The position numbers and the translations under genes are program-made. A stretch of 64,000 nt of DNA, taken from positions 366,848 to 430,847 of the forward strand of contig NZ_JAAWWK010000006.1 of NCBI RefSeq assembly GCF_012272835.1. Direction: 5' to 3'. Positions within the stretch are counted from its first letter, which is position 1; every line of letters starts with the position of its first letter. Positions 56,801 to 64,000 of the stretch are shown one piece after another. Origin of the DNA: Spongiibacter thalassae (GTDB lineage Bacteria; Pseudomonadota; Gammaproteobacteria; Pseudomonadales; Spongiibacteraceae). The notes beneath the pieces were generated by a model. The model saw nothing but the letters and a program-made list of their open reading frames with translations. It ran no database searches and was not told the DNA's origin.

Positions 56801-57340
56801 TTAAGCTTTGAACGGGAAGTTGAACGCTTTCAACAAGGCCCGACCTTCATCGTCATTGCGTGCGCTGGTAGTGATAGTGATATCAAGTCCGCGCAGTGTA
56901 TCCACCTTGTCATAATCAATTTCCGGGAAAATGATCTGCTCGGTGACGCCCATCGCAAAATTACCGCGACCGTCGAAAGACTTGGGGCTGATACCACGGA
57001 AGTCACGCACCCGCGGAATGGCCACACTGATCAGGCGATCCAGAAATTCGTACATACGCTCGCTGCGCAGGGTTACCTTGCAGCCGATCGGCCAGCCATC
57101 GCGAATTTTAAAACCAGCGATAGACTTGCGGGCCTTGGTGACCACCGGCTTTTGACCGCTGATCTTCTGCAGGTCAGCCAGGGCTGCCTCCAGGACTTTT
57201 TTGTCGCCAGCCGCTTCACCCACACCCATGTTCAGAGTGATTTTAGTGATGCGGGGAACTTCCATCGGGTTCGCCAAGCCAAGCTCTTCTTTGAGCTTTG
57301 CGCGCAACTCGTTGTTGTACAGTTCGCTTAATCGTGCCAT
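56801..57340 (-). CDS. rplE: 50S ribosomal protein L5
   Basis: 179 residues. [40 protein letters not shown] and the C-terminal LGMDITIT-like [20 protein letters not shown] identify L5, which contacts 5S rRNA and the P-site tRNA. 13 bp after rplX. Confidence 0.98.
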   Translation of the reverse strand: MARLSELYNNELRAKLKEELGLANPMEVPRITKITLNMGVGEAAGDKKVLEAALADLQKISGQKPVVTKARKSIAGFKIRDGWPIGCKVTLRSERMYEFLDRLISVAIPRVRDFRGISPKSFDGRGNFAMGVTEQIIFPEIDYDKVDTLRGLDITITTSARNDDEGRALLKAFNFPFKA

Positions 57341-57353
57341 TTTCTAATAACCC

Positions 57354-57671
57354 CTACGCGTCGATCGCGTCGCCGCTGGATTTGAATACGCGGGTCTTGC
57401 TGCCGTCTTCGGCGACCTTGAAGCCCACCCGATCAGCCTTGCTGGTAGTCGGGTTATAAATCGCGATGTTAGAAACCTGAATAGGCGCTTCTTTTTCCAC
57501 GATTCCACCCGCCACACCCATTTGCGGGTTGGGGCGAGTGTGCTTCTTGATCATGTTGATGCCGGAAACCAGCACGCGATTGTCGTCCAGTACTTTTTGT
57601 ACCTTGCCGCGTTTGCCTTTGTCTTTACCGGTTAAGACGATTACTTCGTCTTCACGTTTAATTTTGCGCAT
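57354..57671 (-). CDS. rplX: 50S ribosomal protein L24
   Basis: 105 residues with a KOW motif ([20 protein letters not shown]) near the start, an early 50S assembly initiator. 31 bp after rplN. Confidence 0.97.
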   Translation of the reverse strand: MRKIKREDEVIVLTGKDKGKRGKVQKVLDDNRVLVSGINMIKKHTRPNPQMGVAGGIVEKEAPIQVSNIAIYNPTTSKADRVGFKVAEDGSKTRVFKSSGDAIDA

Positions 57672-57702
57672 TATGCTGACCTCAGTCTTTCCTCGGCTTC
57701 CG

Positions 57703-58071
57703 TTACAGTACTTCAGGCGCCAGGGAGATAATCTTCATAAATTTCTCGCCGCGCAGCTCCCGAGTTACCGGCCCGAATATACGGGTACCAATGGGCGCCA
57801 AATTGTTGTTCAGCAATACTGCTGCGTTATCGTCGAACTTAATCAGCGAACCATCGCCACGACGTACGCCTTTTTTGGTGCGAACTACAACCGCCGTCAT
57901 CACCTGACCTTTTTTCACTTTGCCGCGAGGAATAGCCTCTTTGACAGTGACTTTGATCAGATCGCCAACGCGCGCATAGCGACGGTGAGAGCCGCCGAGC
58001 ACCTTGATGCACATAACGCGACGTGCGCCACTGTTATCTGCAACTTCCAAATAGCTTTCTGTTTGAATCAT
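57703..58071 (-). CDS. rplN: 50S ribosomal protein L14
   Basis: 122 residues, [20 protein letters not shown] and on, with [20 protein letters not shown] at the end. It forms bridges to the 30S subunit. First gene of the spc operon, 57 bp after rpsQ, where a separate promoter is expected but not clear. Confidence 0.98.
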   Translation of the reverse strand: MIQTESYLEVADNSGARRVMCIKVLGGSHRRYARVGDLIKVTVKEAIPRGKVKKGQVMTAVVVRTKKGVRRGDGSLIKFDDNAAVLLNNNLAPIGTRIFGPVTRELRGEKFMKIISLAPEVL

Positions 58072-58128
58072 TTCTTACTCCAAAGCAGTCAACTGTGCAT
58101 CAAGCTTGAACACAGGCCGCCGGCCAAG

Positions 58129-58395
58129 TTAAATCTGGGTAGCCGCTTCGTCAACGCGCAGCAAAGTCCAGGACTTGCTTTTCGACAGCGGACGCGTTTC
58201 GCAAACCGTTACTACGTCACCAGCTTTACACTCATTGTTTTCATCATGAGCGTGAATCTTGGAAGAACGAGTAAGGTACTTACCATAAATCGGGTGTTTT
58301 ACACGACGCTCGATCAGAACCGTGATGGTCTTATCCATCTTGTCGCTGATCACTTTACCAGTGGCCGTGCGAGCGCTCTTTGCTGCTTCTGACAT
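58129..58395 (-). CDS. rpsQ: 30S ribosomal protein S17
   Basis: 88 residues from the ATG giving [20 protein letters not shown] (58395), followed by [20 protein letters not shown]. An extended frame to 58440 would overlap rpmC. The OB-fold protein binds 16S rRNA early in assembly. Last gene of the S10 operon. Confidence 0.96.
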   Translation of the reverse strand: MSEAAKSARTATGKVISDKMDKTITVLIERRVKHPIYGKYLTRSSKIHAHDENNECKAGDVVTVCETRPLSKSKSWTLLRVDEAATQI

Positions 58396-58396
58396 A

Positions 58397-58588
58397 TTAA
58401 TTACCTGCCTTTTCCTGTAGCACAGTCTTAATACGCGCAATTTCTTGACGCGTCTGCTTCAGCAAGTGCGTCTGCGCTAACTGGCCGGTGCTTTTCTGCA
58501 TACGCAGCTTGAACTGGGCTTCCAGCAGCTGCAGCAGTTGAGCGTTCAACTCGTCAACTGACTTTTCGCGTAACTCGATAGCATTCAT
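58397..58588 (-). CDS. rpmC: 50S ribosomal protein L29
   Basis: 63 residues, [20 protein letters not shown], with [20 protein letters not shown]. It sits at the exit tunnel near the SRP and trigger factor sites. It overlaps rplP by 1 bp and leaves 1 bp to rpsQ. Confidence 0.96.
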   Translation of the reverse strand: MNAIELREKSVDELNAQLLQLLEAQFKLRMQKSTGQLAQTHLLKQTRQEIARIKTVLQEKAGN

Positions 58589-59001
58589 TACATCACCACC
58601 CGCTTAACAAATGTGGTTTGCACCGGAATCTTGGCAGCCGCCAAAGCAAATGCTTCGCGGGCCAATTGCTCTGGCACACCTTCAACTTCGTACAGCACCT
58701 TGCCGGGCTGGATTTGGGCAACCCAGTATTCAACGTTACCCTTACCTTTACCCTGACGAACCTCGAGAGGTTTTTCAGTGATTGGCTTATCGGGAAACAC
58801 GCGAATCCAGATTTTTCCGCCACGCTTGATGTGACGGGTCATGGCACGACGCGCTGCCTCGATCTGGCGAGCGGTAATACGACCGCGTCCGACCGCTTTC
58901 AGGCCGAAATCACCAAAGCTGACCCGGCTGCCGCGTTCTGCCAGACCGCGGTTGCGGCCTTTTTGTACCTTGCGAAACTTTGTGCGCTTCGGCTGTAACA
59001 T
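58588..59001 (-). CDS. rplP: 50S ribosomal protein L16
   Basis: 137 residues starting [31 protein letters not shown] [20 protein letters not shown] and the [20 protein letters not shown] stretch are diagnostic. It helps place A-site tRNA. Confidence 0.98.
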   Translation of the reverse strand: MLQPKRTKFRKVQKGRNRGLAERGSRVSFGDFGLKAVGRGRITARQIEAARRAMTRHIKRGGKIWIRVFPDKPITEKPLEVRQGKGKGNVEYWVAQIQPGKVLYEVEGVPEQLAREAFALAAAKIPVQTTFVKRVVM

Positions 59002-59012
59002 TTGCGTAACCC

Positions 59013-59687
59013 TTACTCTGAACCTTTCTTAGCCTTGGCTTCGACTGCTTCAACTCTGTTCCCCAGGATTTCACCCTTGAAGATCCAGACTTTCACACCG
59101 ATGATGCCGTAGGTCGTCGCTGCTTCGTGTGTGGCATAGTCGATATCCGCACGCAGGGTATGCAGAGGCACTCGGCCTTCGCGGTACCACTCAGTACGGG
59201 CAATCTCAGCACCGCCGACACGACCGCTCACCTGAACTTTGATCCCTTCTGCGCCCTGGCGAATCGCATTCTGTACCACACGCTTCATAGCGCGACGGAA
59301 CATTACGCGACGCTCCAACTGCTGAGCAACATTCATCGCTACCAGCTTGGCGTCGAGATCCGGCTTGCGGACTTCTTCAATATTGATATGCACAGGCACC
59401 GACATGCGCGCACTGAGTTCCTTGCGCAGCTTATCGACGTCTTCGCCTTTTTTACCGATCACAATGCCGGGGCGAGCTGTGTGGATAGTAATCCGCGCCG
59501 TTTGGGCTGGACGCTCGATCACAATGCGGCTAACCGACGCATGAGACAGTTTATCCATCAGGTACTCGCGCACTGACAAGTCAGTGACCAGTTGCTGAGC
59601 ATACTGTTTGCTACCTGCATACCAGATAGAGTTGTGATCTTTTACTATTCCCAGCCGGATACCGGTCGGGTGTACTTTCTGACCCAT
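59013..59687 (-). CDS. rpsC: 30S ribosomal protein S3
   Basis: 224 residues. The KH domain has [20 protein letters not shown], and the C-terminal domain has [20 protein letters not shown]. It forms part of the mRNA entry channel. 11 bp before rplP. Confidence 0.98.
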   Translation of the reverse strand: MGQKVHPTGIRLGIVKDHNSIWYAGSKQYAQQLVTDLSVREYLMDKLSHASVSRIVIERPAQTARITIHTARPGIVIGKKGEDVDKLRKELSARMSVPVHINIEEVRKPDLDAKLVAMNVAQQLERRVMFRRAMKRVVQNAIRQGAEGIKVQVSGRVGGAEIARTEWYREGRVPLHTLRADIDYATHEAATTYGIIGVKVWIFKGEILGNRVEAVEAKAKKGSE

Positions 59688-59700
59688 TTGGTCTCTCCTA

Positions 59701-60039
59701 CTAAGCTTCGCCGTCGGCTACTTTGATCGTGATATGACAGGACCGCTTCAAGATCCGGTCAGCCCGACCCTTAGCACGTGGGCGCAAACGCTTCATCGTC
59801 ATGCCTTCGTCAACGAAGATTGTTGCTACGCGCAACTCGTCAACGTCGGCACCTTCGTTGTGCTCGGCGTTTGCAATCGCGGAATTGAGCACCTTTTTAA
59901 TGATGCCAGCCGCTTTTTTAGAGCTGAAGGTCAACAAATCAAGGGCTTCTTCTACGCCTTTACCGCGAATCTGGTCAGCAACCAAGCGGGCCTTCTGGGC
60001 GGAGATTCGTGCGCCTTTTAAATGTGCCGCTACTTCCAT
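59701..60039 (-). CDS. rplV: 50S ribosomal protein L22
   Basis: 112 residues, [20 protein letters not shown] and on, ending with [11 protein letters not shown]. The beta-hairpin loop ([20 protein letters not shown]) lines the exit tunnel; changes there cause macrolide resistance in other bacteria. Normal sequence here. Confidence 0.97.
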   Translation of the reverse strand: MEVAAHLKGARISAQKARLVADQIRGKGVEEALDLLTFSSKKAAGIIKKVLNSAIANAEHNEGADVDELRVATIFVDEGMTMKRLRPRAKGRADRILKRSCHITIKVADGEA

Positions 60040-60064
60040 CGTCTATGCCTCTCCCGGCGCAAGC

Positions 60065-60340
60065 TTAACGCTTGGCCTTCTTATCAGCCACGTGCCCCTT
60101 ATAGGTGCGGGTCGCGGCGAATTCACCCAATTTGTGCCCAACCATGTCCTCGGAAACGATTACCGGGACGTGTTGACGACCGTTGTGTACCGCAATGGTC
60201 AAACCGACCATTTCGGGGAGAATCATGGAACGACGCGACCAGGTTTTGATCGGACGACGATCGTTTTTCTCTACTGCCGTTTCAACCTTCTTCAAGAGAT
60301 GAAGGTCGATAAACGGCCCTTTCTTCAATGAACGTGGCAC
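60065..60340 (-). CDS. rpsS: 30S ribosomal protein S19
   Basis: 91 residues, [20 protein letters not shown], with [20 protein letters not shown] and [12 protein letters not shown]. It contacts S13 and the A-site region. 25 bp before rplV. Confidence 0.98.
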   Translation of the reverse strand: MPRSLKKGPFIDLHLLKKVETAVEKNDRRPIKTWSRRSMILPEMVGLTIAVHNGRQHVPVIVSEDMVGHKLGEFAATRTYKGHVADKKAKR

Positions 60341-60368
60341 AAGCTAATCCTCTTTACTCTGACTGCGC

Positions 60369-61193
60369 TTATTTTCTGCGATCACGCACAATCAGCTTAT
60401 CTGTACGCTTATTTTTACGGGTCTTATACCCTTTAGTCGGCACACCCCATGGTGTAACAGGATGACGACCTCCGGAGGTACGACCTTCACCACCACCGTG
60501 TGGGTGATCAACGGGGTTCATCGCCACACCGCGAACGGTAGGACGAACACCACGCCAACGCGCCGCACCGGCTTTACCCAATTTGCGCAGGCTGTGCTCG
60601 CTGTTGGATACTTCACCCAACGTAGCGCGACACTCAGACAAAATCTTGCGCATTTCACCGCTGCGCAAACGCACAGTGGCATATTGGCCTTCGCGAGCGA
60701 CCAGCTGCACTGAAGCACCTGCACTACGCGCGATTTGAGCACCCTTGCCAGGCTTCATTTCCAGGCAGTGAATGGTGCTACCTACCGGGATATTGCGCAG
60801 TGGCAATGTGTTACCCGGCTTAATTGGCGATGCTTCGCCAGATACCAGCTCGTCACCGGCAGATACACCCTTGGGAGCAATAATGTAACGACGCTCGCCA
60901 TCGGCGTATTTCAGCAGCGCGATAAACGCGGTGCGATTCGGGTCATATTCCAGACGCTCAACTTCAGCGGGAATGCCGTCCTTGTTGCGCTTGAAATCAA
61001 TGATCCGATAGTGCTGCTTGTGACCACCACCAACGTGACGCGTGGTGATGCGACCATTGTTGTTGCGACCGCCATTGCGCGACTGGGGCTCCAGCAGCGG
61101 CTTGTACGGCGCACCTTTATGCAGGTCGGAATTAACTACCCGAACAACAAAGCGGCGGCCGGGAGAGGTCGGTTTACTTTTTACAATTGCCAT
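60369..61193 (-). CDS. rplB: 50S ribosomal protein L2
   Basis: 274 residues. The conserved peptidyl-transferase-proximal stretch [20 protein letters not shown] is intact, with [20 protein letters not shown] earlier. L2 is essential for subunit association and peptide bond formation. Confidence 0.98.
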   Translation of the reverse strand: MAIVKSKPTSPGRRFVVRVVNSDLHKGAPYKPLLEPQSRNGGRNNNGRITTRHVGGGHKQHYRIIDFKRNKDGIPAEVERLEYDPNRTAFIALLKYADGERRYIIAPKGVSAGDELVSGEASPIKPGNTLPLRNIPVGSTIHCLEMKPGKGAQIARSAGASVQLVAREGQYATVRLRSGEMRKILSECRATLGEVSNSEHSLRKLGKAGAARWRGVRPTVRGVAMNPVDHPHGGGEGRTSGGRHPVTPWGVPTKGYKTRKNKRTDKLIVRDRRK

Positions 61194-61210
61194 TTGACTC
61201 AGCTCCAGAC

Positions 61211-61507
61211 TTATTCAGCGACCGCAAAGTCGATGTCTTGACCTTGCACAAGGCTAACGTAAGCCTTCTTCCAGCTCGGCTTTTTGCTCAGACCGAAACG
61301 GTTACGCTTTACCTTGCCTTTCATGTTCACGGTGCGAACGTCTACTACGTCGACCTTGAACAGCTTTTCGACAGCGTTTTTGATCTCCAGCTTGGTTGCG
61401 CTGGGCAGAACACGAAACACTACCTGGTTACCCGCCTCGGCGCTCATTGCACTTTTTTCAGAAACGTGAGGGCCTAGCAATACTTTGTAGATGCGTTCTT
61501 GATTCAT
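61211..61507 (-). CDS. rplW: 50S ribosomal protein L23
   Basis: 98 residues, [20 protein letters not shown], with [20 protein letters not shown]. It is the docking site for trigger factor and SRP at the tunnel exit. Its ATG overlaps the end of rplD by 4 bp. Confidence 0.97.
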   Translation of the reverse strand: MNQERIYKVLLGPHVSEKSAMSAEAGNQVVFRVLPSATKLEIKNAVEKLFKVDVVDVRTVNMKGKVKRNRFGLSKKPSWKKAYVSLVQGQDIDFAVAE

Positions 61508-62124
61508 CCCAACAGCTCCTCAAATTTTTTCAGCGCAGCGACGGTTACAACCACTTTTTCGTAACCAATCAAGCTCACGGGGTCGACACCGTTCACATCG
61601 CGAACATCTACGTCGTGCAGATTGCGCGCTGCCAGGTACAGATTGCCAGTAACTTCTTCAGTAACAATCAAGGCACCCTGTAGACCCAACTCACCCAGCG
61701 ACTTCACCAACAATTTGGTTTTAGGCGCTTCGAGAGCCAGCTCTTCAACAACAACGAGGCGATCCTGACGAGCAAGCTCTGACAAAATGGAGCGCATTGC
61801 CGCACGGTACATCTTGCGGTTCACTTTCTGGCTGTGGTCCTGTGGACGCGCAGCAAAGGTGACACCGCCGCCACGCCAGATTGGCGAGCGAATAGTACCG
61901 GCACGAGCACGACCCGTGCCCTTTTGACGCCAGGGCTTCTTACCACCACCACTTACATCAGAGCGCGTCTTTTGCGCACGAGTACCCTGACGGGCACCCG
62001 CCAGATAAGCGGTAACAACCTGATGAACCAGATCTTCATTAAACTCACGAGCAAAGGCGACATCGGATACCTGGATTGATCCAGCCGCTGCACCGTTACC
62101 GGGTTTCGCAATACTCAGTTCCAC
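61504..62124 (-). CDS. rplD: 50S ribosomal protein L4
   Basis: 206 residues. The tunnel loop stretch [20 protein letters not shown] and [17 protein letters not shown] are canonical. In E. coli L4 also represses its own operon through the S10 leader; the leader here looks too short for the same structure. 4-bp overlap with rplW. Confidence 0.97.
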   Translation of the reverse strand: MELSIAKPGNGAAAGSIQVSDVAFAREFNEDLVHQVVTAYLAGARQGTRAQKTRSDVSGGGKKPWRQKGTGRARAGTIRSPIWRGGGVTFAARPQDHSQKVNRKMYRAAMRSILSELARQDRLVVVEELALEAPKTKLLVKSLGELGLQGALIVTEEVTGNLYLAARNLHDVDVRDVNGVDPVSLIGYEKVVVTVAALKKFEELLG

Positions 62125-62135
62125 TGCTTAGCCCC

Positions 62136-62780
62136 CTAGGATTTTTTTGCTTTCACAGCGGGACGAACAAACACGTCTCCGCCCGGCGCACCTGGAACCG
62201 CACCCTTGATCAAGATCAAGTTGCGCTCCGCGTCTACACGCACCACTTCGAGAGTTTGCACAGTTACGCGCTCAGCACCCATGTGGCCAGCCATTTTCTT
62301 GCCTTTGAAAACACGACCAGGTGTTTGACACTGACCGATAGAACCTGGGGCACGATGAGAAAGCGAGTTACCGTGTGTGGCGTCTTGCATGTGGAAGTTC
62401 CAACGCTTAACACCACCCTGGAAGCCCTTACCTTTGGACTGCCCGGTGACATCGACTTTTTGACCAGCTTCGAAAGCTGCCACAGTCAGCTCGGCGCCGA
62501 CCTCGGGAGCTTCTTCGCCTTCGCTCAGACGAAATTCCCAGAGACCACGACCTGCAGCAACACCTGCTTTCGCAAAATGGCCAGCTTCTGCCTTAGAAAT
62601 ACGAGACGCTTTACGAGCACCAGCGGTGACCTGTATTGCGCGATAGCCTTCGCCATCTTCTGCCTTGACACGAGTAACGCGATTGGGCTCTACCTCAATC
62701 ACAGTTACCGGAATAGAAACGCCGTCGTCGGTAAAAACGCGCGTCATGCCGCTCTTACGACCGACCAAACCTATAGTCAT
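62136..62780 (-). CDS. rplC: 50S ribosomal protein L3
   Basis: 214 residues, [20 protein letters not shown], with [40 protein letters not shown] and [14 protein letters not shown]. The glutamine expected at the PrmB methylation site is in this loop. Initiator of 50S assembly. 115 bp after rpsJ. Confidence 0.98.
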   Translation of the reverse strand: MTIGLVGRKSGMTRVFTDDGVSIPVTVIEVEPNRVTRVKAEDGEGYRAIQVTAGARKASRISKAEAGHFAKAGVAAGRGLWEFRLSEGEEAPEVGAELTVAAFEAGQKVDVTGQSKGKGFQGGVKRWNFHMQDATHGNSLSHRAPGSIGQCQTPGRVFKGKKMAGHMGAERVTVQTLEVVRVDAERNLILIKGAVPGAPGGDVFVRPAVKAKKS

Positions 62781-62895
62781 TGCTCCAACCTCTCAGTGTA
62801 CGGGGCTTAACCCTCTACGGCCGTGTTTTCACACGTTACACAACCCAGGGCCAGCCCCTGAGCGGGTCTGAAAAAAATTCAGTATGTTTTGTTAA

Positions 62896-63207
62896 TTAGC
62901 CAAGGCTAATTTGAACTTCTACACCAGCCGCCAGATCTAGCTTCATCAAAGCGTCTACAGTTTTTTCTGTAGGCTCTACGATATCCAACATGCGCTTATG
63001 GGTGCGGATCTCATATTGATCTCGCGCATCCTTGTTCACGTGTGGAGAGACCAGAACCGTAAAACGCTCTTTGCGCGTAGGCAGAGGAATTGGACCTCTA
63101 ACCTGAGCACCAGTACGCTTTGCGGTATCGACAATCTCTTGCGTAGACGCATCGATAAGGCGGTGATCAAAAGCTTTTAAACGAATGCGAATCCGTTGAT
63201 TTTGCAC
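62896..63207 (-). CDS. rpsJ: 30S ribosomal protein S10
   Basis: 103 residues, [20 protein letters not shown] and on, with [21 protein letters not shown]10 also acts as NusE in antitermination complexes. First gene of the S10 operon, with a near-consensus promoter upstream. Confidence 0.98.
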   Translation of the reverse strand: MQNQRIRIRLKAFDHRLIDASTQEIVDTAKRTGAQVRGPIPLPTRKERFTVLVSPHVNKDARDQYEIRTHKRMLDIVEPTEKTVDALMKLDLAAGVEVQISLG

Positions 63208-63287
63208 CTGATCAAACTCCCATCCCGAAATAGCTTCGGGCCACTATCGGCGCTAAATGGCCGAGACAACCCGAAAAAAGAAGCGGC

Positions 63288-63316
63288 ATATTAATGATCC
63301 TGGAGGGCGCTGTCAA
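63288..63316 (-). promoter_or_regulatory. S10 operon promoter
   Basis: On the minus strand a perfect TTGACA (plus-strand 63311-63316), a 17-bp spacer and TAATAT (63288-63293) form one of the best promoters in the window. Transcription would start near 63281, giving a leader of about 75 nt before rpsJ. That is short compared with the 170-nt regulatory leader of E. coli. Confidence 0.82.
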
Positions 63317-63392
63317 CAACAATCCACTCTATATCACTAATTCTTTACACCACCATTGTTAAGCGCATATAAAAGCCATCGCTTATACCAAG

Positions 63393-63416
63393 AAAGGGAG
63401 GCCGAAGCCTCCCTTT
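63393..63416 (-). terminator. tuf terminator with UUCG loop
   Basis: On the minus strand AAAGGGAGGC-TTCG-GCCTCCCTTT forms a perfect 10-bp stem closed by a C(UUCG)G tetraloop, then TCTTGG. It follows the tuf stop by about 30 bp and separates tuf from the S10 promoter. Confidence 0.9.
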
Positions 63417-63444
63417 CACACTGCTGCGGCCAGGCCGCGCCAGC

Positions 63445-64000
63445 TTATTCTACGATTTTCGCAACAACGCCGGCACCGACAGTACGGCCACCTTCGCGGA
63501 TTGCAAAACGCAGACCTTCTTCCATCGCGATGGGCGCAATCAGTGTTACGTCCATTTTCACGTTGTCGCCAGGCATAACCATTTCTGTACCTTCAGGCAG
63601 CTCACACGCACCGGTAACGTCAGTGGTACGGAAGTAGAACTGAGGACGGTAGCCCTTGAAGAACGGCGTGTGACGACCACCCTCTTCCTTGGACAGTACG
63701 TACACCTCTGCTTCAAAGCGAGTATGCGGAGTGATTGAACCGGGCTTGGCCAGAACCTGACCACGCTCTACTTCATCACGCTTGGTACCGCGCAGCAACA
63801 CACCTACGTTCTCACCAGCACGACCTTCGTCGAGCAGCTTGCGGAACATCTCAACACCGGTACAGGTGGTTTTGGTGGTGTCGTGAATACCAACGATTTC
63901 GATCTCGTCGCCAGTCTTCAGGATACCGCGTTCGATACGACCGGTAACAACCGTTCCACGACCAGAGATAGAGAATACATCTTCGATAGGCATCAGGAAG
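63445..64000 (-). CDS. tuf: Elongation factor Tu, C-terminal part (gene runs off the window)
   Basis: About 185 codons from the end of the window to the stop. They cover domains 2 and 3 of EF-Tu: [20 protein letters not shown] at the start of domain 2, then [18 protein letters not shown], and [20 protein letters not shown] in domain 3. The end [10 protein letters not shown] is canonical. The GTP-binding domain lies outside. The gene precedes the S10 operon, as in the str-S10 arrangement, so this is the tuf copy next to fusA in most gammaproteobacteria. Confidence 0.98.
   Translation of the reverse strand, partial: FLMPIEDVFSISGRGTVVTGRIERGILKTGDEIEIVGIHDTTKTTCTGVEMFRKLLDEGRAGENVGVLLRGTKRDEVERGQVLAKPGSITPHTRFEAEVYVLSKEEGGRHTPFFKGYRPQFYFRTTDVTGACELPEGTEMVMPGDNVKMDVTLIAPIAMEEGLRFAIREGGRTVGAGVVAKIVE

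Noticed and set aside
57529..62810. Plus-strand frames of about 245-290 codons opposite rplN/rplX and rplC/rplD
   Set aside because: They lie over well-identified ribosomal genes and have the composition of shadow frames.

Overview
The window looks like chromosomal DNA of a free-living, probably marine gammaproteobacterium of the Cellvibrionales/Pseudomonadales type. This is an inference from gene content. It rests on adjacent fabA-fabB, the ssb / YajR-type transporter / uvrA order known from Pseudomonas, an E. coli-type alpha-spc-S10 ribosomal block, a PQQ quinohaemoprotein dehydrogenase beside a coniferyl-aldehyde-type dehydrogenase, and Gram-negative LPS genes. Most of the window is compact, moderately GC-rich core sequence. 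The first 3 kb is clearly more AT-rich.

Region 1 (1-6.9 kb) is accessory DNA. It begins with a three-gene operon that fits the ABC-three-component (ABC-3C) conflict systems: a PD-(D/E)XK-type nuclease effector cut by the window edge, a small middle component of the MC6 type, and a DUF2326-type ABC ATPase. Converging on it is a tyrosine integrase broken by a one-base frameshift and missing its N-terminal tip. The integrase abuts, at about 3.90 kb, a type I restriction hsdR gene that has lost its 5' part. A complete class II Fic gene follows, preceded by a cluster of TTTATACAT-like repeats. After it comes the first 8 codons of an hsdM gene, then unrelated sequence and a terminator. The locus therefore reads as a decayed hsdR-fic-hsdM operon whose middle gene is the only intact one, joined to an integrase and a defence operon.

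Region 2 (7-11.6 kb, minus strand) has a lipoprotein-type PQQ/cytochrome c alcohol dehydrogenase, an aldehyde dehydrogenase with a perfect operator-like palindrome upstream, and a tandem universal stress protein.

Region 3 (11.7-30.7 kb) is surface polysaccharide. RmlA and RmlB make dTDP-4-keto-6-deoxyglucose. RmlC and RmlD take it to dTDP-L-rhamnose, while FdtA-, FdtB- and FdtC-like enzymes would take it to a dTDP-3-acetamido-3,6-dideoxyhexose. A SulP anion transporter sits between the fdtB- and fdtC-like genes. Several glycosyltransferases lie between. A second minus-strand operon (lpxL, an ELM1-like protein, two glycosyltransferases, yrbL and a GT25 enzyme) looks like lipid A and LPS-core work. 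No flippase, O-antigen polymerase or initiating transferase is visible.

Region 4 (30.8-49.4 kb) is core: dgkA, rpsT, proB, obg-rpmA-rplU, ispB, manB-galU, fabA-fabB, moeA-moaB with a degenerate RmlD-like protein, ssb-YajR-type MFS, uvrA and a membrane GGDEF protein. Bidirectional terminators separate most convergent pairs.

Region 5 (49.4-64 kb, minus strand) runs, read in the transcribed direction, from the 3' part of tuf through the S10, spc and alpha operons to rplQ. It includes the short genes rpmJ and rpmD. A near-consensus promoter drives the S10 operon behind a UUCG-capped tuf terminator, and it leaves a leader of only about 75 nt.
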